From positions 3,100,001-3,164,000 of the forward strand of contig NC_003155.5 in assembly GCF_000009765.2 (NCBI RefSeq): DNA of 64,000 bases. The letters are read 5' to 3'. Numbering within the stretch: the stretch's first letter is position 1; the number at the start of each line of letters is the position of its first letter. A model generated the notes under the pieces. It was not told the origin of the DNA. It saw nothing but the letters and a program-made list of their open reading frames with translations, and did no database searches. This document shows, in pieces, positions 1 to 7,860 of this stretch. The DNA comes from Streptomyces avermitilis MA-4680 = NBRC 14893. Its GTDB lineage: Bacteria; Actinomycetota; Actinomycetes; Streptomycetales; Streptomycetaceae. The position numbers were made by a program, and so were the translations under genes.

Positions 1-982
1 GGACGACGCGAGCAACCTGCAGCGGGCCCGTCGGCTGCTCACCCACGACCGCGTCTGCGGCGACGGGGCCAAGGTCCTCGGCCGTATCGTCACCGCCGCC
101 ACTTCGGCCACCACCTCCGGCAGCCCGCACACCATGGCCCAGGCCCGCTCCGCCTTCGCGGTCGCCTCGGCGCTCTCACACCGGGAAATCCCGCCCGGCC
201 TGGCTCCGGCGGTGGCCCGCATGCTGGCGGAGTACGTGGTGGACGTGACGCGCGACGTCTCCGACGGCCATGACCGCGACGCGACCGGCCCCGCGGAATC
301 CGCCGAAGGGGCCGCCCTGGACGACACCGGCTTCACGCCCTACGGCCGCTTCCTGGCCCCGCACGAGGCCCACACCAACTTCGGTCTCTACGAGGGTCTG
401 GACAGCGCACACCATGTCTCCCTCGGCGTTGTCATCACCGAGCTGGCCAAGGACCCGGAAGCCTTCGCGATCCTCTACGACGCCGAACGCACCTACTTCG
501 CACACTACTTGGAACGTCTGACCGACCGCGCGGGCGATCCGGCCGCCCGCCTCACCGCCAAAAGCAAGGCCGAGGACAAGAAGTTCGGCGAGGACTGGCA
601 CGCGTACGACACCGACTGGCCGGACAACGACCTGGAGGACATCACCGACGTCATCGCAGCCCTCATGCAGGCCCGCACGCGGTACGCGAAGAACGGCACG
701 ATCACGGACCTGGCCGCGTTCGACAAGTCGGTGCGCGCCCACACCGACGGCGCCTACCGCCCCGCGGCCGACCGCGTGACCACCCGCCCGCCGATGGGCG
801 ACATCGCGGAGCGGCCGCCGTCGGCGCGGGTACGCGGTGACTTGTTCGACGGGCGGCAGCAGTTGTTCACGGTGTACGACGCCTGGGTGCGCGATCGCGA
901 CATTCCGGCCGAACGAGCGGGCACACTACGGCAGTTGCTGGACGATCACTATGTACGGGGGTTGTGGCTGGGGCGCTTTTGA
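1..982 (+). CDS. C-terminal part of a large T7SS-locus protein (5' end outside window)
   Basis: The frame is open from the first base of the window, so the gene begins to the left; the Met at 134 is internal. The visible 327 residues are mostly helical and hydrophilic, with no signal peptide or clear membrane segment. The order of its segments (an AxxMLAEYVVDV helix, then an acidic linker, then a GVVITELAKDPEAF helix) resembles the C-terminal half of the 766-residue WXG-domain protein at 7861-10161, which has AYIDDID followed by GAINFLSVLGQDE. I infer a paralogue of that family, probably a T7SS substrate or accessory protein. The similarity is weak and no function is established. Confidence 0.7.
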   Translation, partial: DDASNLQRARRLLTHDRVCGDGAKVLGRIVTAATSATTSGSPHTMAQARSAFAVASALSHREIPPGLAPAVARMLAEYVVDVTRDVSDGHDRDATGPAESAEGAALDDTGFTPYGRFLAPHEAHTNFGLYEGLDSAHHVSLGVVITELAKDPEAFAILYDAERTYFAHYLERLTDRAGDPAARLTAKSKAEDKKFGEDWHAYDTDWPDNDLEDITDVIAALMQARTRYAKNGTITDLAAFDKSVRAHTDGAYRPAADRVTTRPPMGDIAERPPSARVRGDLFDGRQQLFTVYDAWVRDRDIPAERAGTLRQLLDDHYVRGLWLGRF

Positions 983-1016
983 GCGTGTCGCGCGGTCGAC
1001 GCCGCCCGGCATGATG

Positions 1017-2105
1017 TCAGAAGGAGAACTTCGGCTCGCCCACACACCCGTCGTGCCGCTCCATCTGGTCCGCGACGAACAGCCGCAGCAACCGCCGCTC
1101 GTCGGCCTCGCTCACGCCCTCGCTCAGACCGAGGTCGCGCACGCCGTCGGAGGAGTCCAGGGAGAAGTTGGCCGCCTCGCCGTCACAGCGCACCGTGGCC
1201 GTCATGGACGACCTCCCGCCGTGCGTGGAATCGCGGGTGACGAACCGATTGCTCCAGTCTCCGTACCAGGCGTACAGGCCGATCGACTCGCCGCCGGCCT
1301 CCGTCACCCCCGCCTCCTCCGGCACGTCCAGGTGGCAGGACGCGAGCGGTGCCGCCGCGCTGCCTTCCCCGGACACCCGCCAGTCCACCCCGTCGGGCAG
1401 GCCGGCTCCGGCAACCCAGGCACAGGGCGTCTTCTCCGCGTCGGCGAGAACCACCCCCCGGGGATCGTCGCTTCGCCCCGGATCGGCCAGAGCGGCCGCG
1501 GCCGCCGTCCTGGTCAACGTCAGCGGATCGGCGCCGCACCCCAGCCGCTTCGACGCCGTGTTGGTGAAGGAGACGGCGGCCCGGTACGCCGTACCGCCCG
1601 CACCGACGAGCGCGTCTTCGGCGAAGGAGACACGGGACACCAACCTCCGGGCCCGTCCCTCCGCGTCCTTGCCGAGGTCCGGGCAGGGCACTTGCAGTAC
1701 AACGTCCCGGAAGCGGTCGACGAAACCGGGAAGGCCGCCCGGAAGCACGGTGTGCGTCGCGGAGCCGTACTCCGGGAAGGAGTCGAAGAACGCCAGGTCC
1801 TGGTCGTCACGCCGGGTGTAGGCCGACATGGCCAGCAGGTCCCAGTCGCGCGCGTGGTCGCCCTGCTTGGCGGTGAGCACGCAGGTGTACGTTCCCAGCT
1901 GCTCGATCTGCCGGCCCCGGGACTCCTTCAAGTGCGTGTCTTCCGGGATGAGTTGGTCGACCGTGTCCCGGGAGACGGCTCCGTCGCACACGTCCCGGGC
2001 GACGGCCCAGTCCTGGACGTAGGGCTCGGCTGTCCAGGCGCCGCCGGAGAGGACCACGGCGGCCGCGACGGACCAGGTGAGCAGGCGGCGGGTGCGGGGG
2101 TTCAT
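1017..2105 (-). CDS. Exported or membrane-anchored protein of the ESX locus, function unknown
   Basis: This 362-residue protein starts with a short basic region and one hydrophobic segment (about residues 9-22), so it is a signal-anchored or secreted protein. There is no lipobox Cys. The mature part has several Cys residues (for example CDGAV, YTCVL, VPCPD, LGCGAD, TPCAW, ASCHL), consistent with a disulfide-bonded extracytoplasmic domain. Small Cys-containing envelope proteins like this often accompany Streptomyces T7SS genes. I do not recognise a named family. It lies downstream of the WXG100 pair on the same strand but is separated from it by 443 bases with a terminator-like hairpin, so it probably has its own promoter. 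Confidence 0.7.
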   Translation of the reverse strand: MNPRTRRLLTWSVAAAVVLSGGAWTAEPYVQDWAVARDVCDGAVSRDTVDQLIPEDTHLKESRGRQIEQLGTYTCVLTAKQGDHARDWDLLAMSAYTRRDDQDLAFFDSFPEYGSATHTVLPGGLPGFVDRFRDVVLQVPCPDLGKDAEGRARRLVSRVSFAEDALVGAGGTAYRAAVSFTNTASKRLGCGADPLTLTRTAAAAALADPGRSDDPRGVVLADAEKTPCAWVAGAGLPDGVDWRVSGEGSAAAPLASCHLDVPEEAGVTEAGGESIGLYAWYGDWSNRFVTRDSTHGGRSSMTATVRCDGEAANFSLDSSDGVRDLGLSEGVSEADERRLLRLFVADQMERHDGCVGEPKFSF

Positions 2106-2428
2106 TGAGAGTGGGGTTCCTGTCGTCTCAGCACACGGTCAGGACGACAACTGTGCTGTCGCTCATGACGAAATCAAGGTCTCCGTCGGCGGCCATCCGG
2201 ACGTACTGGGGCACGGGGAGTGTGTCTCCCCATGCGCACTTTTGCCGCTGAACACCCGCATTGTCTTGATCTCCACGTCGGATGCGCATGCAAGAGAGTT
2301 GAGGGCCCAGACACCTCGCCCCTGCGGCAAGGCGGGCGGGCTCGGTGCGGTCACCCTCGGCGCCGCCGACGATGAAGTTGCGCTCGGGGACGGGCCCTTG
2401 CCCTGGGTGGTTCCAATGGCACAGCAAG

Positions 2429-2459
2429 AGGGTGGGCGTCTCCCGCGCACGCCCACCCT
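2429..2459 (-). terminator. Hairpin downstream of the WXG100 genes
   Basis: Arms AGGGTGGGCGT (2429-2439) and ACGCCCACCCT (2449-2459) form a perfect 11-bp GC-rich stem with a 9-base loop. It sits about 90 bases past the stop codon of the minus-strand WXG100 gene. There is no U-tract, as is common for Streptomyces terminators. Confidence 0.6.
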
Positions 2460-2466
2460 GCGTTGC

Positions 2467-2536
2467 TTGCTTGCCTTGCTTGCCTTGCTTGCCTTGCTTG
2501 CCTTGCTTGCCTTGCTTGCCTTGCTTGCCTTGCTGC
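2467..2536. repeat. Tandem 9-bp repeat, seven exact copies
   Basis: The unit TTGCTTGCC is repeated exactly seven times from 2467 to 2529, with partial copies at both ends. It begins about 12 bases past the stop codon of the WXG100 gene and precedes the hairpin at 2429-2459 in the direction of transcription. The 9-bp unit keeps frame and would encode repeating Ser-Lys-Ala on the minus strand, but the WXG100 stop codon intervenes in this reading. Confidence 0.9.
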
Positions 2537-2548
2537 TACGACCTCGTA

Positions 2549-2848
2549 CTACAGGAAGTAGCTGGCGGCCTTCTTGTCGCCACCCATGTACGTACCACCG
2601 GCCGTACCGACGGCGTGACCGATGCCGGTCAGCGCGGTGTGGATGTCGTTGGCTTCCTTGTCCCACCTGGCGAGCTTGCTGTCGAACGCGTCCTGGGCCG
2701 CGCCGTCCCAGTACTGCTTGCACTGGGCCACGAGCTTCTTGAGCTCCTGGAGGTCCTGCTCGAGGGTCTTCGCCTCGTTACCGATACTCGTCGCCGCGAA
2801 GTCAAGTGCGTCATAAGTGACTTGCGTTCCGTCTGCGTTGGTCGCCAT
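2549..2848 (-). CDS. WXG100 family protein, EsxB/CFP-10-like
   Basis: This 99-residue protein has the WXG100 size and a helix-turn-helix hairpin with the motif Trp47-Asp-Gly49. Its C-terminal tail contains Tyr87-xxx-Asp91, the YxxxD signal that marks the secreted partner of actinobacterial ESX heterodimers (established for the family). That makes it the more likely EsxB-type subunit. The second WXG100 gene lies 80 bases upstream on the same strand, and the two are probably co-expressed as a four-helix dimer exported by the ESX machine. A GAGG sequence 9 bases before the ATG is the likely ribosome binding site. Confidence 0.93.
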   Translation of the reverse strand: MATNADGTQVTYDALDFAATSIGNEAKTLEQDLQELKKLVAQCKQYWDGAAQDAFDSKLARWDKEANDIHTALTGIGHAVGTAGGTYMGGDKKAASYFL

Positions 2849-2928
2849 ACCTGTCTACCTCGTCTCGCTCGGTCGTACCGATGACCCTTGATGCACTGCC
2901 ACTGCCACTGCCATGCGCGCCGCAGTGC

Positions 2929-3279
2929 TCAGTAGTTGTTGAACGCGGATGCGGTGACCGTCGGAGCGCCGTCCTGAAGGTCGATCTTCTGCACGGCCGC
3001 GCGCACCTCGTCCTCGCTGCCGTCCGTGATCTTTCGCGTCTTGTTCACGCCTTCGATGACCTCGGTGAGGATGCCACCCAGGGCTCCCAGGGACTGGTTG
3101 ATCTCGTACTGCTTCTTGTCGAAAGCGGCACGCCCGATTCCCTGCCACTGGCCCTCAAGTCCGTCGATGACACCCTGAAGCTTGTGCACCCGTGCCCTGA
3201 TGGCCTCGAACTTGGTGTACATGTCCTGCTCCAGCTTGATTACTGGATCATTGTTGACCTTCATGCCATTGGTGGCCAT
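2929..3279 (-). CDS. WXG100 family protein, EsxA/ESAT-6-like
   Basis: This 116-residue protein has the WXG signature as Trp45-Gln-Gly47 between two predicted amphipathic helices. It is slightly longer than typical family members, with a C-terminal tail rich in Ala/Asn that lacks the YxxxD motif found in its neighbour at 2549-2848. By family logic it is the partner that rides out with the YxxxD-bearing subunit. The gene follows the mycosin at 3399-4691 on the same strand after a 119-base gap, so it could be read from its own promoter or from the upstream operon. Confidence 0.93.
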   Translation of the reverse strand: MATNGMKVNNDPVIKLEQDMYTKFEAIRARVHKLQGVIDGLEGQWQGIGRAAFDKKQYEINQSLGALGGILTEVIEGVNKTRKITDGSEDEVRAAVQKIDLQDGAPTVTASAFNNY

Positions 3280-3398
3280 AACCAGCCCGCCCTTCTTCTG
3301 TCTGTTTTCTCAGTCCGACCGTCTCGGCTCCCCGCCGTAACGGTGAGCGCAGTTCCCTGCCCTATACGAACGGTGCAGGGCACAACCGACCGACGACG

Positions 3399-4691
3399 TC
3401 ACCTGGCACGTCGCGCCCGCATCACAGCTGCTCCGGCGCCGCCGATCACGATGACCGCGGCGGCTGCGCCCAGCGCAATCCACAGCGAATTACTGTCGTT
3501 CGACGACTCCGCACTTGATCCTGCCGCCGATGTCGCGCCACCTGAAGTGTCCTTCGGGGCTTGTGACGAGGCTGATGCGGAAGGGGAGGGAGCCGGCGAG
3601 ACTTCCGTCACCAGCTCCTCTCCATCCGTCTTGTTCTCCTTGGCGAGCGGGTCGGAGTAGGCGGGGCCGGCGTTGTAGTGGGGGTTTGCCAGGACCTTGC
3701 GGGGGCGGACAAGCCCATAGCCCGCGTACTTACTCGGATTGCCCTTCGCCCAAGTACGGCCGGCCGTATCGATCAACGAACGGGTGACCTGATTGACCGT
3801 CCAGTCGGGGTGAGCAGACCAGATCAAGGCGGCGGAGGCTGAAGCGATTGCGGCAGCCGGGCTCGTACCGTTGCGATCGTCGCAGTACGAGCGGAAGTTG
3901 GCGTTACACCAGCCGGGGAAACCCTCGCCCGGTGCCACCAGGTCGACATAGTTTCCGCTTGAAGAAAACTTCGACACCGTCAAGGACTTATTGGCCGATG
4001 CAATGCCAACCACGTAGGGATAGGCGGCGGGATAGTCGATCAAGCCGCTCCCCCCGTCACTCGCATTGTTCCCGACTGCGGCGATCAATAGCTTGCCCTT
4101 TGACGCGGCGTATTTGACCGCCGCTTCATCCTCATCGGTGGTCATGCCGCCGAACGACATACTGATGATCTTTGCGTCGGTGTCGGCGGCCGCCCTGAGA
4201 GCCTCCCAGGCCTTGGGTGTCTTGTCTTTCTCCGCCCCGCTCTTGAGACCCTCAAGCTGAACGCGATAGGGGACGATCTTCGCACCCGGCGCCAAACCTT
4301 GCAGCCCACCGCCGGACCCCGTGCCTGCGATCAACTCAGCCATGCTCGTTCCATGGCCGACGTAGTCGTCCGTGGCGTGGTAGGCAACCGACTTGGGGAC
4401 CTCACCGGCCAGGACTTGCCCTGTCAACGCGGACGTATCCGCGTTCACCCCTGTGTCGATAAGGGCAATCTTGACGCCTTTCCCCGTGCTGGCCTTCCAC
4501 ATCTGCTCGGCCTGCATCGATTCCAAGTACCACTGTTTCGACTGAGCGTCGTACGCGGCGGCACTCGGGGCGAACCCCATACTCACAACTGTCAGGGCGC
4601 CGACGACCGCGCCCACAGCTCGCACTCGCCTCGCGCAGCACGTCCTGAGGATCGCAGTCCGCTCATCTCGTCGACTGGTCCCTGACTTCAT
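3399..4691 (-). CDS. mycP: Mycosin-like S8 serine protease of the ESX locus (first copy)
   Basis: The 430-residue protein has an N-terminal signal sequence (about residues 21-46, ending APSAAA) and a subtilisin-type domain with catalytic Asp79 (ALIDTG), His113 (GHGTS) and Ser277 (NGTSPA), plus oxyanion Asn208. A Pro/Ser-rich linker leads to a C-terminal membrane helix and the basic tail RARRAR. Mycosins sit in the ESX membrane complex with the protease domain outside. I chose the ATG at 4691, preceded by GAGGA, because the longer frame to 4868 would overlap the upstream gene by 150 bases. It lies 25 bases after the PPE-like gene and is probably co-transcribed with it. A second mycosin is at 11892-13190. 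Confidence 0.93.
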   Translation of the reverse strand: MKSGTSRRDERTAILRTCCARRVRAVGAVVGALTVVSMGFAPSAAAYDAQSKQWYLESMQAEQMWKASTGKGVKIALIDTGVNADTSALTGQVLAGEVPKSVAYHATDDYVGHGTSMAELIAGTGSGGGLQGLAPGAKIVPYRVQLEGLKSGAEKDKTPKAWEALRAAADTDAKIISMSFGGMTTDEDEAAVKYAASKGKLLIAAVGNNASDGGSGLIDYPAAYPYVVGIASANKSLTVSKFSSSGNYVDLVAPGEGFPGWCNANFRSYCDDRNGTSPAAAIASASAALIWSAHPDWTVNQVTRSLIDTAGRTWAKGNPSKYAGYGLVRPRKVLANPHYNAGPAYSDPLAKENKTDGEELVTEVSPAPSPSASASSQAPKDTSGGATSAAGSSAESSNDSNSLWIALGAAAAVIVIGGAGAAVMRARRAR

Positions 4692-4716
4692 GGCTTTGTT
4701 ATGTCCTCGTTCGCGT

Positions 4717-6498
4717 TCAGCTGATGGTCGGCGGCACATCGCGTCGCGGCCGAGTGGGCAGATGCGTCTCTTCGTCTTCAACCAAGTACTCGGGGCGCTT
4801 CGGTCCCCCGGTGCTCTGCCCATCACTGGACTTCGCCTGGCCGCCAGGCCCACGCACAAGACCGACACCTCCGCGCGTCATGCCGCTGCGCTCGGCTCCG
4901 GCAACAGAGTTGCGTGCGGAGGGCCTGCCGGTGACAGCCTCCGACGTTCCCGCACCTCCACGAGAGGCGGTCGCACTCGAACCCGGCCTGGCAGTGGGCT
5001 CGGGCGCTCCGAAGACTCCACGCTGGCCGGGTCGGCCATTCGCAGCGGTCCGGGAGTTGGCCGTTTCCTCGGCTCCGATGACCGTGCCACGAGGAATTCT
5101 CGGCCCGCCCTTCCCCGAAGCGCCGCCAGCAGTCGTGGGTCGCCCCCCGACCACGCCGTTCGAACGGCCGGCACCAGTGGTCGGGCCACCGGCGCCCCGT
5201 GGCATTGCCTCGCCACCGACCCGCGGGGTGCCACCGGTGACACCTCTGCCCATCGAGGACGACTTCGCCCCGGAAGCAGTGCTCTTGGCAGCCGACTGTC
5301 CAGTCGCCGTGGGGCGGCCCATCTGGTTCATGGGCCCTCTCCCCCCAGACCGCCCCGTGCCCTGGTTGCTCAAACCGGACGCACCGGCCCGGCCCTGAGC
5401 GGACGCGGGGGGCCGGACACCACCGGCTCCACCGCCCCTGCCTGACGTGCCGTTGGGAACCGGGGTCCCGTAGCCGCCGTCGAACGCGCTGGTCGGGCCG
5501 CCACCTGTGCCCGGGGCAGCTGTGACTGGTGGGGTGTGACCGGTCCCGGGTGCGGTTACGGGTGGCGGCAACGTGCCGACGCTGTCGATGTTCGTACGGG
5601 CAGGATCATCGGGAGGCGGAGTCCTCCCGGTAGCGTCATAGGAAGGCGTAGGTGTATCGATTGAAGGCGTAGGCGTATCGATTGCGGCGCGTGAGCCAGC
5701 ATGGCCCGCTGCCCCGGCCGTCGCGTGATGGTTCACGCCGGCGGTCGATCCGTCCGAGGCCGCCCCTCCCGAACCATGCACTTGCGCATATGAGGTGGGC
5801 GCAGGTACACCCACGTCAGGCATGGCCTTGAATGTCGGCGCCTCCGAGTTCAAGGCAACCAGCGCCTCGTGCGACACCGAGTAGTACGACGACAACCGAT
5901 TCATCTGGTTGATCGCTTCTTGCCGGTCCTTCTCCACCCGGACGGCAGTGGCGTACTCCTCGTTACTTTCGACCTGCTTGGCCTTCGGGAGCTGCTCGGG
6001 TCGCGTCGCATGCGGTCGCTGATCGCGAGGTGGCATGGCACTGCGTACGTTCGCCAGGCCCACAGCGACGGCGGTGATCTGATCGCCCGCCCCGCCGGCG
6101 AAGTCACTCAGTTTCTGCGTGCTGGCGACGAGCGAACGGCTCCACGTACGGAAGGCATCGCCCGACTCTCCGACCCAGTGGACGTTCTCGATGTGGCCGT
6201 CGAGTTCCTTGGCTGCCGCCTTAATGGCGTCCCGCGCGTCCCACAGGGCGAACCCTGAGGACTCCAGGTCCTCCGGGTTCGTCTGCTCGACCAGGTCGAG
6301 CATCTGGTTGAGGTCGTGCAGCTCGAAGTTCGTACGGCCGTGCATGGCCTGCCCGAACGGGGTGGCGTCGACCGCCGAGCGCACCAAGTTGTTGAAGAGC
6401 CCACCTCGTGGCCGCTCCTCAACCCCCCGAGCGAAGTCCGTGATGGAGTTCTGACTGGCGACTCGGTCCAGGTCGGCCTTGTGCTGCTTGTCGGTCAT
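4717..6498 (-). CDS. PPE/WXG-like T7SS substrate with Pro/Gly-rich tail
   Basis: This protein has about 593 residues. The first 200 are helical and contain a WXG-type turn (HWVGESGDAF), as in PPE-like and WXG-domain ESX substrates. The remaining 350 or so residues are low-complexity Gly/Pro/Ser/Thr with a short IDTPTPS duplication. The C-terminus holds RPEYLVEDEETHLP, in which Tyr-Leu-Val-Glu-Asp matches the YxxxD T7SS export motif. Such proteins are sometimes misannotated as translation initiation factor IF-2 because of composition. I prefer the ATG at 6498, which has AAGGG at a good distance; the ATG at 6504 overlaps the upstream stop codon in ATGA. It is cytoplasmic before export and has no Sec signal. 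Confidence 0.85.
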   Translation of the reverse strand: MTDKQHKADLDRVASQNSITDFARGVEERPRGGLFNNLVRSAVDATPFGQAMHGRTNFELHDLNQMLDLVEQTNPEDLESSGFALWDARDAIKAAAKELDGHIENVHWVGESGDAFRTWSRSLVASTQKLSDFAGGAGDQITAVAVGLANVRSAMPPRDQRPHATRPEQLPKAKQVESNEEYATAVRVEKDRQEAINQMNRLSSYYSVSHEALVALNSEAPTFKAMPDVGVPAPTSYAQVHGSGGAASDGSTAGVNHHATAGAAGHAGSRAAIDTPTPSIDTPTPSYDATGRTPPPDDPARTNIDSVGTLPPPVTAPGTGHTPPVTAAPGTGGGPTSAFDGGYGTPVPNGTSGRGGGAGGVRPPASAQGRAGASGLSNQGTGRSGGRGPMNQMGRPTATGQSAAKSTASGAKSSSMGRGVTGGTPRVGGEAMPRGAGGPTTGAGRSNGVVGGRPTTAGGASGKGGPRIPRGTVIGAEETANSRTAANGRPGQRGVFGAPEPTARPGSSATASRGGAGTSEAVTGRPSARNSVAGAERSGMTRGGVGLVRGPGGQAKSSDGQSTGGPKRPEYLVEDEETHLPTRPRRDVPPTIS

Positions 6499-6500
6499 TG

Positions 6501-6944
6501 TCATCCCTTCAAGCTGGTGCCGTCGCCGGAGTGCTCGCTGCCCTTCGCGCCCCGAATCTCCTTGATCTCAGTCTGGATCGCCCAGAACCGCCGACGCTGC
6601 TCCTCTTCGAGGTTGTCGAAGCCCCGATGCGCGCCCTGAACGGCGATACCGATCGCCTCGATCTGCAGGTGCAGGGTCCTGGAGAGGGAAGTGAGCTTCT
6701 CGTGGACCGCGTTGTACTGCGCGTACAGGTCGTCCGCCTCAGGAAAGGCACCCTGCTTGCCGCTGTTCAGCGACGCGGGCCGGATCGTCTGGGCACCGAC
6801 CCGCTTCGGGTTGCCCGCCGACGCCTCGAGCTCGCTGAGGACCGTGTCCACCCGCTTCATGAACGTGGACAACGCCTCACCACTGACCTCCAGGTTCGCC
6901 GCCCTGGTAGCCGACACGCCCCCCACCATGTCTGCCGGAAGCAC
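6501..6944 (-). CDS. Small helical ESX-locus protein, probable partner of the PPE-like protein
   Basis: This protein has about 147 residues and is almost entirely alpha-helical with no signal peptide or membrane segment. The GTG at 6944 is chosen because GGGGAGGAG lies immediately upstream; longer versions lack a ribosome binding site. Its stop codon overlaps a start codon of the PPE-like gene in an ATGA junction, so the two are translationally coupled and probably form a complex, like other ESX heterodimers (inference). It has no WXG motif. It is the first gene of a minus-strand unit (this gene, PPE-like, mycosin) that diverges from the WXG unit at 7404. Confidence 0.8.
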   Translation of the reverse strand: MLPADMVGGVSATRAANLEVSGEALSTFMKRVDTVLSELEASAGNPKRVGAQTIRPASLNSGKQGAFPEADDLYAQYNAVHEKLTSLSRTLHLQIEAIGIAVQGAHRGFDNLEEEQRRRFWAIQTEIKEIRGAKGSEHSGDGTSLKG

Positions 6945-7403
6945 GACACTCCTCCCCGTTTTCCCCGTATGACCGTCGTGCGCACTGCCGTTCGGCCCTC
7001 GATACGATCGCAAAGCGAGCCGCGCCACACAACGCTTTTACCACTGTAGTCACTGTGCGCATCCAGTCCAACAGAGCCGCGTGTTAGCTCAGTTACGGGG
7101 CCGCTTCAGACATCACTCTTCGGCCGATCTGCCGGTTTGCCGCAAATGGTCGTGGAAGCCTCGGCGGCAGCCGTGGTACGGCCCTACCTTCCCGGGGGCG
7201 ACCGTTGATGCTGCCGCCGCGACCCCCTTGGCTACCTTCAACAAATTTCCACACGTGATCGACGGCGGCTCCACGGCAACTACCCCTGTACACGGGCGGA
7301 GTTGCTAGCGTGCTTCGGACTACCCGCCGAAGCACGCTGACGTCTCAGGGTTCGGTGGGGACAGCAGGCAGGCATTGATCACCACGGGGGAAGGGTCCTG
7401 CAA
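6945..7403. other. Divergent ESX intergenic region (459 bases)
   Basis: The region separates the leftward unit starting at 6944 from the rightward unit starting at 7404 and must contain promoters for both. It has lower GC stretches (for example around 7030-7050 and 7235-7250). On the plus strand a TAGCGT -10-like hexamer overlaps the inverted repeat at 7307-7338. I could not assign a convincing -35. I see no coding potential. Confidence 0.6.
7307..7338. promoter_or_regulatory. 12-bp perfect inverted repeat upstream of the 7404 gene
   Basis: AGCGTGCTTCGG (7307-7318) and CCGAAGCACGCT (7327-7338) are exact reverse complements separated by 8 bases, 66 bases before the start codon at 7404. No gene ends here, so it is not an ordinary terminator. 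It could be an operator for a dimeric regulator or a 5'-leader hairpin. Confidence 0.6.
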
Positions 7404-7856
7404 GTGGCATGGGACGAGTGGGAACAGCTCAAGAGCGAGGCGCAACAGCGTCAGCAGGGCACCACGCACATGCAGCTCAACCAGCTTCCGGTCGATCCTG
7501 GCGGCGGTAGCACTCAGGGTGACCTCAAAGTCAGCCAGAAGGACCTCGCCGCGATCGGCGACGCGGCATACGAGTTGAATCAGGCGTTCGAGCACTTCAG
7601 CGACCTCGCCCGAATGAGCTCGATCGCGGCGGGGGATGGCTTGAAAGGCGAGGGTTATGCGATCGGTTCGGCGCTGGATCACGTAGCGGAGCGCTGGGTG
7701 GACCAGGTCCGGTCGCTTCTGGACGCCACGGCCCACATCTCCAACCACCTGGACTACACCAAGGGCGCGCACGCCGGCGACGAGGTCTATATCGCCGGCA
7801 CTCTCAGCAGCATCGCCACGCTCGACCAGGGTTTCGACGAGCGGAAGGGCAGCTGA
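7404..7856 (+). CDS. Small ESX-locus helical protein, likely partner of the large WXG-domain protein
   Basis: This 150-residue protein starts at GTG (7404) after a purine-rich leader. It is helical, with two main helices (about residues 45-75 and 83-115) and no Sec signal, membrane segment or WXG tripeptide. Its stop codon is 4 bases before the GTG of the 766-residue WXG-domain protein at 7861, so the pair is tightly coupled. This layout, a small helical protein directly before a large WXG-domain protein, mirrors the chaperone/partner-substrate pairs of T7SS loci. A partner role is inferred; no family function is known to me. Confidence 0.82.
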   Translation: MAWDEWEQLKSEAQQRQQGTTHMQLNQLPVDPGGGSTQGDLKVSQKDLAAIGDAAYELNQAFEHFSDLARMSSIAAGDGLKGEGYAIGSALDHVAERWVDQVRSLLDATAHISNHLDYTKGAHAGDEVYIAGTLSSIATLDQGFDERKGS

Positions 7857-7860
7857 ACCA

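Larger units (their letters stand above)
2106..2548. other. Intergenic segment with repeat, hairpin and a doubtful ORF remnant
   Basis: This 443-base gap lies between the WXG100 gene and the envelope-protein gene. It holds a 9-bp tandem repeat and a strong hairpin, listed separately. A minus-strand frame at 2128-2427 ends in a CAWGD...STVVVLTV tail that recalls the end of small Streptomyces lipoproteins. However, it has only a TTG start without a convincing Shine-Dalgarno site and no signal peptide. It may be a decayed gene end or chance. Confidence 0.4.

Noticed and set aside
2128..2427. Possible small gene or gene remnant after the WXG100 hairpin
   Set aside because: TTG start, no Shine-Dalgarno site, no signal peptide; only a vague similarity of its tail to small lipoproteins.
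4692..4868. N-terminal extension of the first mycosin
   Set aside because: It would overlap the PPE-like gene by 150 bases and lacks the signal-peptide position; GAGGA before 4691 supports the shorter start.
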